Source: Serpula lacrymans var. lacrymans S7.9 (Eukaryota; Basidiomycota; Agaricomycetes; Boletales; Serpulaceae). Taken from it: 53,567 bases of DNA. Every line of letters starts with the position of its first letter. Position 1 is the first letter of the stretch. Positions 1 through 10,818 of this stretch are shown here, piece by piece. The notes under the pieces are model-generated. The model made no database searches and was not told the origin of the DNA. It saw nothing but the letters and a program-made list of their open reading frames with translations. The position numbers and the translations under genes are program-made. The stretch is from contig NW_006763292.1 of NCBI RefSeq assembly GCF_000218685.1, positions 3,224,602 through 3,278,168 on the forward strand, read 5' to 3'.

Positions 1-192
1 TACTGAATGGAAAGCAAAGGTGAGCGTGACTGGATTGCCTAATAGAGGTGATGCTGATCAGCCACAAGTTTGAAAAAGGTAATATTAATTACTATTTCAT
101 GTGGCACTGTGCCTGTGTGGCGCAAAGGCGAGTCTTTTTGAATATTCACTTTGTTATTGACACCTGTCCATGCTACCAATCAACTTTGGTGT
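1..192 (-). repeat. Partial copy of T-family repeat (inner segment)
   Basis: The first 192 bases are a near-identical reverse-complement match to about 6893-7085, and a same-strand match to about 22895-23000 up to a local rearrangement there. The match stops at about 192, where the sequence passes into the coding end of the gene at 180-697. The copy runs off the left window edge, so its terminal inverted repeat is not visible. Confidence 0.85.
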
Positions 193-697
193 ATGCCAGC
201 GCGTGCCTTTACTTGAGACTGTAAGTTGCCCCAGTACAATTTTTTCATCTTGATAATGACATCTTTGTTGTAGTCAGCATCTACCAGCTCTGGCTTGCCT
301 CCTGGAACAGTCCGTAATGCCTAAGTAAGTGTTATTTGGTCTGGTTTTTTGTAGTGCTATTTGAACTTACTGTTTCATTATCCCAGACACAATCAACAAT
401 TTCATTGACAAAGTGGACATTGACTGTATGGTCAATCTTCTCAGTCCAACATGACTTCCAAACGGCCTTGTTTTCAGGCCCCATCTTCATAAAAGGTGCA
501 TCATCAGGATAGGGCTGAAGGTTGTCAACTAATGCTTGTATCCTTTCATCTTGTTTAGCCGTCTTCTCCACCCCACATAGGTCAAAGAATTGACGTGAAG
601 CTGAGTTCACTTGAAAAGGGGCTGTCCTGGGGTCGGGAAGTGAGAGGTGATAGTTCACCCGGCTGTTGTAGTGGGCTGGCATGCATTGAATGCACAT
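180..697 (-). CDS. Small spliced transposon-type gene, 3' end or whole, unknown function
   Basis: I do not recognise this protein. The main exon (about 374-697) reads without a stop. A GTAAGT donor follows codons Glu-Thr, and a TACTTAG acceptor near 329 restores phase 0 into a second exon that ends in a TGA at 180-182. The joined product is about 165 residues and polar, with motifs such as PDPRTAPFQV, DLCGVEKTAKQDER and PGGKPELVDADYNKD. An in-frame TAA lies directly before the ATG at 697, so either translation starts there or an upstream exon is missed. The stop codon and everything downstream belong to the repeat shared with the T elements, so the gene is probably part of the larger transposon from which T elements derive. 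That link is inference. The product could also be the C-terminal fragment of a longer transposase. Confidence 0.5.
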
Positions 698-1741
698 TTA
701 ATGGGTACATAGTGGAGAGTTGAGGAGGAGACAACTACCTGAGGACATTTTTATGTACTAGGCTGAGGAGGGGGATTCCTAGCAGTTTTCTTTTCTGTCT
801 ATCTGTACGCTATTCACATCTTAATTAGTGCTTAATTCATATATTAATTGGGCTTCATTTGTACTTTGATTTACTTCCAACTGTACTTCTTAAGTAGAAA
901 TAATCATTCAAATTCTATCATCAAACTGTTACAAGTGTTAGGACAAGATGAATTCTAGTTAGATTCGAAAAAGTGTGGCTTTCCATCTTATATCCCAACT
1001 TCCCCATGTCTGTTGTCTGATTACAGTTACTATCTATTTTACTCGGGTATCTAGACATTATCCATAGCCGGTTAAAAACTGGTTTCCACAGTGAATGCCT
1101 GAAAATGTAACACCAGGAATCTCTGCAATCCACCATGGAAGCTGCTAGTTTCTAGATGTATAGTCAGTAAAAAAAATGTAGATAGTAAATCAATATGTGT
1201 ACCTTTTATTCTGACATCTCTGTATAAACCTGGAATAAAATCAGAACAATCTTAGGCTAGAGAGAGAACAAACAAACCTGTTTTCCGTAAACTGCCAATT
1301 TATTCCAATACTGCATGAATTATCACTGGTGCCATTAAGGTGGATTATTTGCATACCATTTGATAGTACTGAAATTCCTGTAAAAATTGATTAGAAATAA
1401 TTGCTGGGGGGATCAAAAGTTGATATTGGTATAAAAGCCTTTGTTGGCACTATTCATTTGCTAGGTGGTTTCAGTGGTGGGGGAATAATTGGTACTAGTG
1501 GTATACATGAGGACACCTCACCACAGCTGCTTGTGGTTTGGCATTTGGGAACTATCAAAGCTGGGATGAGGGAGTCAATGTGATTTGAGGTGATGGTAAG
1601 GAACAGGGTGACGGTAGAACCATTGATGGTATATATAATAGTATACTGGTATGATAACACATAAAGCTAATGATTACTGATTTTTGCTAAGTCCATTTTG
1701 CTGAATTTATCTTACTGATACTCCAAATTAAGAAAACTATG
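698..1741. other. Unassigned 1-kb stretch
   Basis: AT-rich sequence between the small gene and the copia LTR. It has only short open frames on both strands and no family that I recognise. It probably contains old transposon sequence, but nothing in it can be named. Confidence 0.4.
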
Positions 1742-1942
1742 TGAAACTCAGCCGCTGCCCAAGAGGCTATAGAAACGACTGAGGTATTTCTATACTAAAC
1801 CCCCTACTACTTATAGTCGGAGGTGCTACTCGCTACAGTATAATGACTCCTAGGAGTACAATTGTGCTCCTAGGAAAACAATGGTGACTCCATGGAGAAC
1901 AATGGCTACTTTAGCAGAGACTAGGTTTATCCGGTTTTGTCA
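1742..1942 (-). repeat. 3' LTR of copia-1
   Basis: A 201-bp LTR beginning TGACAAAACC and ending GAGTTTCA on the minus strand, with TG..CA ends. It is homologous to the LTRs at 19885-20044 and 25689-25890. It follows a short purine tract (ATGGGAG) that fits a polypurine tract. Inside it are three palindromic 10-mers of the type CTCC(AT/TA)GGAG, one of them degenerate. Confidence 0.88.
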
Positions 1943-1989
1943 CTCCCATTTGAGTGTAACCATAGTCCCATAGCTTTAGAGAGTTTCCA

Positions 1990-3592
1990 GTGTTTTTCGT
2001 GAGTGAGGGGTTTAGTGAGAATGTCGGCAACCATATCTCCTGTAGGAACATATCTGATTACTGCCTCTCCCTTTGATACTAAGTCATCTCAGATAAAATG
2101 ATATTTCCGTTGAATGTGTTTTGTGCAAGCACGGAACTGTGGATCTCGTGTAAGAATAATAGCTGCTTGATTGTCACAGTGCAATGTTGTAGGTCCATTT
2201 TGAGCATGTCCAATTTCTTTAAAAAATGTCCGAAGCCATAAAAGGTGTTGTCCAGCATTGCTCAATCCAATGTACTCTGACTCCGTGGAGGATAAAGCTA
2301 CCATGCTTTGTCTTTTGCTTGTCCAGGAGATTGCTCCTCAGATAGTGATAAAAACAAAGCCTGATGTTGATCAAGATGTGTCTGGGTCTCCAGACCAATC
2401 TGCATCCGAATATGCATGGAAATCCATGTCCATGGAGACATCTGCGCCATCATAATGTAGTTCCATGTCCCTGGTTGCTTTCAGATATCAGAGGACACAT
2501 TTTGCAGCTTCCCAGTGATGGCTCCTTGGAGCTGAGCTATGTCTGCTTAGTATTCCAACAACATAGACAATATCTGGGCGGGTTCCGAGCATGGCATACA
2601 TGAGGGAGCCTACAATTGAGAGGTATAACACTTGGTGCCCTTCAATATGCATCTCGTGTTGCAAAATATCTTCCCCTGGAGCATTTGCAAGGAGTTTTGA
2701 TCTATGGGCCATTGGTGTCCATACTGTTTTGCAGTTCTTCATTCCAGTATGCTCCAGGACTGTGTCAATGTATTGGTGTTGCAATAGGGAGATTGTTTTG
2801 TTTGAACAATCACACTAGAGTTCTATTCCAAGGATGTATTTTGCTTCTCCAAGATCCCACATTTTGAATATGGATTCAAGTTTGGCTTTTGAGGAGGTCA
2901 TCCACATAGACAACAACAAAGCATATTTGTTTGTTGTCCCGGAATACATAGAGACATGTTTCTGCATTGAGTCTTGTGAAACCGAGCTCCTGGAGCTTGC
3001 GATCAAAAGTTTTGTTTTATGTATAACCAGCTTGTTTTAACCCATAGATGGATTTCTTCAATCTCCAGCAGTATCCAGGTTGGATAGGAACACCCCATAG
3101 AGGAAGCATGTATAGTTCGTCTTCAAGTTTTCCATTGAGATAAGCTGTGGATACATTCATTTGATCAAGTTCTAGGTTGTACTTTGCTGCCAGGGCTAGA
3201 ATAATTCGGATTGACTCTAAGTTTACAACCGGAGCAAAAACCTCCTGGTAATCAATCCCCTCCCTTTGAGTAAAACCTCGTCCAAAAATCCGGAGTTTGT
3301 ATCTCTCAATGTTTCCGTTTTGATCAAACTTGATCCGGAACACAGGTTTTGATGTGATGGGTTTCACTCCCTTTAGAAGTGGAACAGTGTCATATACTGC
3401 ATTAGTATTGAGACTTAGGAGTTCCTCCTCCAAGGCAGACTTCCATAATTCTCCATCCGGACGTGGTAAGGCTTCCTTTAGTGTCCTTGGAAGGTCTGTG
3501 TTAGATGGACCGGTACTTGCTATTCCAGCAAAGAATGTCTCCTCTGTATCAGATGTTTCTTCATGAACCTCAGGAGTGTTAGGTTTCTCCAT
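1990..3592 (-). pseudogene. copia-1 reverse transcriptase and RNase H region, frameshifted
   Basis: Minus-strand fragments in different frames together cover the copia RT and RNase H domains. The RT start, at about 3017-3592, has motifs such as FGRGFTQREGIDYQEVFAPV and STAYLNG. The YVDD active-site region near 2900 falls in a shifted frame. RT C-terminal sequence (SIVGSLMYAMLGTRPDI) lies near 2500-2780, and RNase H motifs (STESEY; CDNQAAI) lie at about 2089-2304. At least three frame breaks separate these blocks, so no full polyprotein can be made. The matching part of the second copia (24281-25660) is collinear. Confidence 0.9.
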
Positions 3593-5381
3593 AGAGTTGT
3601 CATGCTGCTCTTCTCTTTTCGAGACTGTTCCTCATCTAGAGTCCTTTGATAATCTCGGTTTTTGTCTGCAGGATGGGTCTGGCGACTGCTTCTGCGTACT
3701 CCTAGGACTTCAGCAGGCATGACTGCTCTTTTAGGAACTTGTGCAGGTACTCCAGGGAGTAGACGCATTTGTGTGTGTGTTGCCCCACTCACTCCTGAAG
3801 GTTGTATGCCTTCCAGAAGCTGATCCAATGGACAGGCTGTCTAGCTGTATTTGGACTTTTTCCACATCAGCTGGCTGTATGTTGAGGGGCTGTCCTCCCA
3901 CTGACTGTGACTCTACTTTGGGTTTCCGTTCTGAAGATGGCCAGTGTTCAGGTCTTGGTTGTAGAAACTGTTGTGGAGGGTGTCTTAGCTGATCAGGTGC
4001 TCCCACTGCTCTCAGAACATCTTCATGCTGATATGGTTCTATTTGCAATTCATTTGGATCTCGGATCCGAGGGTCAGGATCATCCTCCTCCAATGTATTT
4101 TGGTCTGGATGGTGAACATTCTCTGGAATGTGTCCCTCCCACTGATCTGTGCTAGTGTCTGTGTTCCAGGGAGCAGTATTGTCCTTTTGTACCTTTCCGG
4201 ATTCATTGAATATGACATGCCAACTGGAAAACACAGTTTGTTTTTCAGTGTCTAGGAGTTTGTAGGCTTGCTTTCCATGTGTGTAGCCAATCATTATGGC
4301 TTTGCGCCCCTTGGAGTAAAACTTCCCTTGCCTTTTGTCTTTTGGAATCAAGGCATATGCTTGGCATCTGAAAGGGCAAAATAAAGTTGGATCAACTCTC
4401 CTTTTAAACAGTATTTCATATGGGGTTTCTCCATGGAGTCCTGATGCTGGGCTGCGTGCTGTGATATATGCAGCTGTTTGCATGGCGTCTACCCAAAATG
4501 ACTTTGGGAGCTTGGAATCATAAAGCATAGTGGTTGCTAATGTAGCCAATGTCTGATTCATGCGTTCTGCAATGCCATTTTGTTCCGGAGTATCTGCAGC
4601 TGTAGTTTCTTGGATGACACCATCTCCTCAGAGTTGATTTTTGAATGCATTGCCAGTATATTCTCCTCCCCCATCGCTCCGAAGGAATTCTGTGTATAGT
4701 GGAGTGAAGTTTTCTTCTCCCAAATGAGTCCGGAAGAATGTTTGGACATCTTCTTTCCATTGCTTGTATCGTTCCAGTGCTTCACTTTGTGTTTTAGGAA
4801 ATATATCCATGGAAATTTGGAGAAATCATCTACAATGATAATCCAGTACGGAAAACCCTCCCGGGAGGTTGGTTTGATTGGTCCTCCAACATCTGTGTGC
4901 ACAATTTGTATGGGGAGCTTGGCTCAGTTTCCTCCAGTGGACTTGAAAGGTAATTTCTTTATCTTTCCTAAAGCACAAGGTTCACAAAACTCCGGGGTTC
5001 CGGTAAGGGTGTCTATGTCCTGGAGCTGTCCTTTTGTAATCATTCATTGCAAGCGATCCATTCCAATGTGTCCCATTCTCCTGTGCAATAAATTTACATC
5101 TACTGCTGCAAAAGCTGACTCCGGGTTGATTTCAGGTTTTGCTTGGATGTGATAAAGTCCTCGCTTGTGTAAGGCAGTGAGGATAAGTTCCTTCTTTTTT
5201 TGAACTTCACAAGCATTTGACCCTGCTGGAAAAAGTGTTGATAACCCCGTTTTAGACAATTTGTGGACAGAGACAAGTGCTAAAGTGAGGTTTGGCACAA
5301 GTAAGACATTTGACAGTGCGATATTGTAGTCCTTTTTGCCAACAGTTGCTTGTAGGATTACAGTTCCAATTCCAATGGCAT
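3593..5381 (-). pseudogene. copia-1 integrase region, frameshifted
   Basis: The GAG-pre-integrase signature LLHRRMGHIGMDRLQ occurs near 5044-5100. It is followed by the integrase core start (HTDVGGPI, then YWIIIVDDFSKF) at about 4800-4902. The C-terminal integrase part (SFWVDAMQTAAYITARSP, then GETPYEILF) lies at about 4300-4560. A variable Ser/Pro-rich linker leads toward RT near 3731-4000. The catalytic core is split between frames around 4560-4900, which shows decay. This region is absent from the second copia copy because the T inverted duplication replaced it. Confidence 0.88.
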
Positions 5382-6389
5382 TTACAGAGGATTCAGAACA
5401 TGGTATGTTCCTGGCTCAAACCAGGAGCAGTGAGGGACCATGTGAGATGTTGCTCCGGAGTCAATGATGATTGTTATTTTGGTCTTATTGGGTTCTAACA
5501 CAAGGTAAGCTTGAATGCGTTTAGCAAAGAGCTTGGAAATATGTACATGTTCCAATGCAATATGACTCTGTTTCTCCTTGGAGTCAGATTCAGATGCTTG
5601 CTCCGCCGTATTTGCCTTTTCCTTCTCTTTTCCTTTATCCTTGTGTCTTTCCTTTCCCTTCTTCCTTTGACCTTTTCCAGCTGACTGAAGTGTTTGACAC
5701 TCCGAGGTGTTGTGTGATTTAGCTTTGTGGAAGTCACACCACTTCTCCTCGGATTTGAGTGCTGATTTGGAACCTCCAGGAGCCTTCCCTGACTGTCGTG
5801 CAACTTCTGCAGTGATCCGGATCTCAACTGCATCAAAAGTAAGTTTATTTTCTTCAATCGTGTTGATTACCGATGACTGAAAAATTTGCCATTCAGGAAT
5901 GCATGGGAGAGATTGGAGAAGAGCGAAGGCTATGAGTTTGGTATCAACTCCTAGTATCATTCCGGAGAGGTGTGAATCAATTGTCCGGATTTTCGCAATG
6001 TGGTCCTGGATAGGTGATATCCCATCCCAGGACAATTTGGTGAGTTGCTGGAATGAATAGAAGGCTGAGGCAATGTTGGACGTCTGATGGAGTGAGACAA
6101 GTTTATCAAATAACTCCTTGGAGCTGGTGAGGTCTCCAGTCCTCATTAGGAGGGCATCAGAGATGTGGTCCTGAATGATTCCATGTGCCTTCTCATCCTT
6201 AAGTATCCAGGTGATTTCAGGATCCTCTGAGGAGGTAGGTTTTCCTGGTGAGGGCTTAAGCTCCTCTCCAGTAACAACCCGGAGAACTTTTTCCCGACGT
6301 AACTTTGAGATGATCCGGAGTTTCCATATCTGAAAATTGTTGGGTCCAGTGAGAACTGGACATGTGGATGTATTGTGTGCTGTGGTCAT
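5382..6389 (-). pseudogene. copia-1 gag and protease (open 335-codon frame)
   Basis: This is the longest intact frame of the element. It starts at the ATG at 6389 (MTTAHNTSTCPVL), continues through a UBN2-type gag region, and reaches a zinc knuckle of form C-X2-H-X4-H-X4-C in WCDFHKAKSHNTSEC. The histidine in place of the second cysteine is, from memory, frequent in copia-type gag. After a Lys/Glu-rich basic linker comes the aspartic protease motif IIIDSGATSHMV. A stop follows soon after, so it would yield gag plus the start of the protease only. The start is supported by the matching ATG in the second copy (20128). Confidence 0.85.
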
Positions 6390-6433
6390 GGTTCTGAGGG
6401 TTCCATTTCAAATAAGGATTATTTCCTGCGTAG

Positions 6434-6601
6434 TGTTACGCACGAAGTGCTTAACAAAGCCTGAGGGTTCGTCGAGGTTTGTAAAGAGACTTATCCAAAG
6501 ACAAGTTCGAGAACATAGTTCTGAGTGGAGGTCTTCCAATGGGAGTTGGTCTTCTTCTGAGTAGAAGGCTGATCTTATGAGTCTAGCTTTGTAAGCGTAA
6601 A
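6434..6601. mobile_element. Short insert flanked by an 8-bp direct repeat
   Basis: A 168-bp segment lies between two copies of CTGCGTAG (6426-6433 and 6602-6609). Its ends are weakly inverted: TGTTACGC at the left and GCGTAAA at the right. An 8-bp target duplication with short inverted ends fits a hAT-type non-autonomous element, but the ends are short and the family is not recognised. It starts exactly where copia-1 loses similarity to the other copia copy. Confidence 0.4.
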
Positions 6602-6609
6602 CTGCGTAG

Positions 6610-6761
6610 AATCATATTAGAGAATACTACTGCTGTTACATGGTATTTATAATGAAAAGGAATCAGTGATAGGAGTTAGGTCCTATCTAGGGCAGGTCCA
6701 TCTGTTGAGGACTAAGTACTATAATAGGTACTGCAAATGCGAGAGGAACAGAAGTGTACAT
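6610..6761. other. Unassigned spacer between the short insert and T1
   Basis: About 150 bp of AT-rich sequence without coding signal. It does not match the leader or LTR of the other copia copy, so it is not the missing copia-1 5' end. Confidence 0.4.
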
Positions 6762-8674
6762 TGTCGATGATGAGAACTGTTGTTAGAAAACCACACACAA
6801 AAACAAACTAACACACAATCCTCCCAGATTCCACAGAACTTGTTTATGGGCTTTGCCTCCTAGAACAGTGGGTGCTCTGGTTGTTTGTTGTCATGCACCA
6901 AAGTTGATTGGTAGCATGGACAGGTGTCAATAACAAAGCGAATATTCAAAAAGACTTGCCTTTGCGCCACACAGGCACATTGCCACGTGGAATAGTAATT
7001 AATATTACCTTTTTCAAACTTGTGGCTGATCAGCATCACCTCTATTAGGCAATCCAGTCACGCTCACCTTTGCTTTTCCATTCGGTACTTTCCGCATTTC
7101 GGCATTTTGGCAAATTTTTGCGTCGCCCCTGGCTACACATTGCATTGCGCCCTCGCTTTTGTTGTTTCCCTTACTCCCCTTCCTTTGCCTAGCCCCACCA
7201 TGGGCCCCTTCCTCTCGTTTTTATTCTCACCTGACAGTCGTTTCTGGATCCCCATTCTAATCCACTTTTTTGTCACCTCCACCCTCCTCCTCCTCATTTT
7301 ATTTGCACCCCCACCATTTCTGATGTCACCACTTTCTATCCGCTTCCGTCGCCAATCCGTTGACTACCACGTGCTACTGCTGATATGAGCAAAGCCCCGG
7401 CGGCCGGTCCAAATAGGGCAACAGGTCCATCTTCATGACGTTGATCTGCCATCATATACTATCAAAACATCGGTCGCTTGTCTTGCCTGGTTGGAGCGTG
7501 GTAGTTTTTGAGCTGGAGAAGGTTCATCCCCTTGCTTTGCCCATGTTCATCGCTGTCCCATTCACTTGGGTACACTTATCTTTTGTCCATCGTCTTCGCT
7601 ACAGCTACACCTACCACACGCTGCCTGGGACTCACTTGTTCCAAATTGGAACTACTCCTCTCCCTCCCTCGTTTCATCAGGTGGTCCAACACAACCAGTC
7701 CATTGGTAAGGCCATGGAACTGTCGGATTTGGACTAGGTGGTGGACCGGTGGCTCCAGTTTCTTTTTCTTCAGCAGAACATTCATTTACAGTGCAATTAT
7801 TTTTGATTTTTGAATCATTTTTATGGACACATATTTTTTAGAATGCCTGACTGACAATAAAGGAACTGTGTTGATACTGATAGTGTTTTGCCTTGCCTTT
7901 TTTTTACTGCATCTTCCCATGACATCATGATTTTCCTGCTCTCTTTTTGCTATTGGACTTTACTTTATGGCTGTACAAACCTGTGACATTACTCACAGCA
8001 TTCATTGTTCTATCCCTTTCTTTTCCTTTTTTGACAATCTTATCCTGTACCTACGCAGGATTTGTCAGCATACATTCCTTCCTTCATGTTCTTTCTCATT
8101 CTTTTTACACAGCTATACTGTGCATAGCCTACTTTTCTTTTACTATATAAACCCCTGTATTTTACCTTGTAAAAAAACAAGAACTCTTCTTCTCTAATTT
8201 CAAGTTCACTATTCTGCTACTTGTGATCCAGTGTGGTCACAACACTTCCCACTGCTACCACTGTCAACTGCTGTCATTGTCACTTCCCACTTTTGAAGTC
8301 ATTGTCATCCCTTTCAATTAGAGTCCTTCTGAGCACTACAGTTTGTGCGTCAGGAGCCTGCTATCACTGGGAACCTCATCATATTGTCGTTCTCAAACCT
8401 ACCTTGTGCTACGATTAGCAAGGTAGTGCTCGTCTATACTCGCCACAAAGCCCCTATCTTTCTATAGTCCAACTATCCCTCCTCCTCAAAACCCACACCC
8501 ATACATCTCTGGGTTTTACTTTGAAGGACCCTTATACATACCACCCCACGAACAACCAGAGCACCCACTGTTCTAGGAGGCAAAGCCCATAAACAAGTTC
8601 TGTGGAATCTGGGAGGATTGTGTGTTAGTTTGTTTTTGTATGTGGTTTTCTAACAACAGTTCTCATCATCGACA
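6762..8674. mobile_element. T1: full copy of non-autonomous TIR element (1.9 kb)
   Basis: The two ends are inverted copies about 125 bp long (6762-6887 and 8551-8674). They begin TGTCGATGATGAGAACTG and contain the phrase CCTCCTAGAACAGTGGGTGC. No transposase is encoded; the interior is pyrimidine-rich with only short frames. The inner part at 6893-7085 matches the first 192 bases of the window. The part at 7760-8674 matches both arms of the inverted duplication at 21951-24281. No clear target duplication flanks it (left ..GTGTACAT, right GCAGATGC..). The right end cuts into the reading frame of a Harbinger transposase fragment. It is probably a deletion derivative of a larger DNA transposon. 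Confidence 0.75.
7869..8244 (+). repeat. LTR-like module inside T1
   Basis: This segment starts TGTTGATA and ends GTCACAACA, so its tips form a TGTTG..CAACA inverted pair. It carries TATATAAA at 8144-8151. The same module occurs at 22381-22769 (minus) and 23479-23854 (plus). It looks like a solo LTR that an ancestral T element acquired. No 5-bp target duplication survives, so this remains tentative. Confidence 0.35.
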
Positions 8675-9187
8675 GCAGATGCAGGGTTTCCTTCTTGTCC
8701 TCAGCTCTTAGTGCCCTATAGAGGCAAACACTACCACCTGCAGGAGTATGCTCGCAACAATCGCAGGTAAGTCCTCCTTATCCTCTTCTACCTTATTCTA
8801 ACATTTTCTAGGCCTCAAAACCCACGTGAATATTTCAGCCTTCAACATGCATCCGCTCGCAATGTCATCGAGCGGATTTTTGGCATCCTCAAATGGTGTT
8901 TTCGCATTCTCGTGTTCCCTCCTGAGTACAACATGGCTATTCAGGCCCGCATACCCCCTGCCCTCTGTATCATACACAATTTCATACGGGTCCATGACCC
9001 GTATAACATTGTAGACTTTGATGACACCCTAATTGAAGACCCCATCCCCAGCGCTGCCACAGGTACATTAGCTTCAGGCCCCCCCACCAAAGCAACCCGG
9101 GCAGAAGCCAACGCCAGGAGGGATCAGATAGCAAGTTTGATGTGGGAGGATTATCAGGCCGAGCTGCGTAGAAGACAATTAGTATGA
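8675..9187 (+). pseudogene. PIF/Harbinger DDE transposase, C-terminal fragment
   Basis: Two exons (8675-8766 and 8812-9187, joined across a 45-bp GT..AG intron) encode about 155 residues that read as the end of a Harbinger-type (HARBI1-like) nuclease. Visible marks are ADAGFPSC and LVPYRGKHYHL, then ARNVIERIFGILK, whose Glu is the third acidic residue of the DDE triad, then IPPALCIIHNFIRVHDP. The frame is open at its left edge and is cut by the T1 right end, so the first two thirds, with the first two acidic residues, are gone. A TGA at 9185-9187 ends it. The Myb-like gene that normally accompanies PIF/Harbinger elements lies just downstream on the other strand. Confidence 0.88.
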
Positions 9188-9293
9188 TATAACGTGATTT
9201 TCTTATGAATGATTCTAATATTTTGTGGCGTACAAACAAACATTCTGTTACATTGATCAAACAAAAAAGCAAGAAACATAACATGACTACTAA

Positions 9294-10818
9294 TCAGACC
9301 TTTGTGAAAGAACTGATCCACGCCCTATGCAAATCTGTTGCATGCAACATATTCAAGTACGTATCCACCGCCCCAATTTCACGCTCAAATATATGCAGTA
9401 GTTCAACCTGCTTGGGAATCCCAAGCTTATGATCAAGCTCTTGCAGTGCTTGTATGGCAATACCCCTCCGTATATGGGATGGCTGTTTAGTGATGTCGAA
9501 GTTGTAGTGGGAGATGAAAGAGGAAGGAGTGATGGTGGATGTCCCTGGCGCGGATGATGGTATGACGGCAGAAGAACTGCCCTGCTTTGTTAAAGGGGTG
9601 TCGAATTCATTTCGGATTGTGTCTGTGATTCCCTTCATGATGGGCACAATCTGACCCAGCATATCATTCAACCCTGTCAAAGCAGTGGCAGTCATTGCAT
9701 TGGCAGCCACACGAGGAGTTTTAGAGCTGTGGCTATGCACAGTCATGCCTGTGCTCTTGCTGCGAGTGGCAACCGACATGGCATCTGCATCTGCATTGGC
9801 ATCCAACTCTGTGTCATGCTCCTTTTGTTTGCTACTAGAAGACCCGCGGGAGGCAGTTGATGATAAAGTTGAGGGAGCGGGCATTGATTTGGGGGATGGT
9901 ACATCCCCTAGCCAGAGGTTAACGTTGGCATCATGGGAATGCATGTTGGTATTAATGCTCCTAGGCGTTTGTGGGGTAATAGCTACAGGGGGAGGAAACA
10001 TAGATGATGATGGGGTAATGCTAGACACAGGAGGGCTATTTGGTACAGGTACAGAAGGGGGGGCAGAGTAAAAAATGTTTGCTCCCTTGGCAAAATGGCC
10101 ACACATAAGATCTTCCATTGCTGAAAAATGGGTCCAGCCCTTGTTGCGAAAAATCTTGACACCAGGCTTCTTCTAGAGATGGATGAGATGAGCATCGCAA
10201 TGTATGAAGTGAGTACTTACCTTTAAATACTCAGCCCACACTGTCTCACTCTCCACTGTAATACCTGCACCGCAATGTTGTCCCAATGAAAGCCCGACTG
10301 CTCTGACAGTGCTTTGACAGTTTGGTAGGTGGTTCTCAGCTAATAATTGGTCAAGAAAATACCATAGATTAACTGAGTTAATCAATGGTATGTACCCTCC
10401 CCCATTTTCCAGCGCAGTGCTCAGCCTCCTTCGCAGGGCTAACCTGGTGGATCTTCTGCAATTCTATGGCAGCCTTTGTCCAGAACTTCTTTGGGAAATT
10501 GAGCCCATTGCCAGCCTCAGATCAATGAGATTTTTAAAAAGAAATCAGTGTAGCTTCTTCTGCCTCTGACCACATCCTCCTGTCTTTTGTGCTAGTGGAA
10601 AGATGGCCATCACTGATATCAGATGGGGCAAATATGATATTTGGAGCTTGGTAGTCAGGTGTGTTGCTGGAGTGGGTGGCCATATCTGTTTCTCTATTCA
10701 CTCTCAACCAGTAGTGAGGTCGTTTATAGTTGTGTAAAGAAGCCTTGAGGCCTGAGCTTGAGGCTTTCCTCTTGGACATGAGTTTATTGAGTTGGTGGTG
10801 GTCTGAGTCAAAAAGCAC
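9294..10818 (-). pseudogene. Harbinger-associated Myb/SANT-like protein, broken
   Basis: In PIF/Harbinger elements this second protein binds the transposon ends and helps bring the transposase to DNA. The first exon starts at 10818 and contains the Myb/SANT start RRMWSEAEEATLISF. It is then interrupted by TAA and TGA codons in the same frame before continuing as SEAGNGLNFPKKFWTKAAIE and reaching an intron. The next block (WDNI.. then GAGITVESETVWAEYLK) needs a one-base frame change. A further intron leads to FRNKGWTHF and MEDLMCGHFAKGAN and an intact 274-codon frame (9294-10118). Its tail is rich in Ser, Pro and Thr and ends with a conserved-looking helical segment (IQALQELDHKLGIPKQVELL). It is convergent with the transposase fragment, as expected for one element. 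Confidence 0.8.

Larger units (their letters stand above)
1742..6433 (-). mobile_element. Degenerate Ty1/copia retrotransposon (copia-1), 5' LTR missing
   Basis: Read on the minus strand, the order is gag, protease, integrase, reverse transcriptase and RNase H, then an LTR at 1742-1942. That is the Ty1/copia order, with integrase before RT. The reading frame breaks several times, so the element is dead. It is a close relative of the copy at 19885-25890: the leader before the gag ATG at 6389 matches that copy back to about 6433. There the match stops before the primer-binding site, and no second LTR is present. The 5' end has therefore been lost or displaced by the insert at 6434. Confidence 0.92.

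Noticed and set aside
1401..1660. Overlapping plus and minus frames (Gly-rich versus Pro-rich)
   Set aside because: Both arise from one GGT/ACC-rich stretch; no family match and no gene context.
7947..8150. A 67-codon hydrophobic frame identical in all three T copies
   Set aside because: The DNA itself is almost identical between copies, so protein identity is no evidence of coding. The frame follows the pyrimidine-rich composition and lacks any start context.
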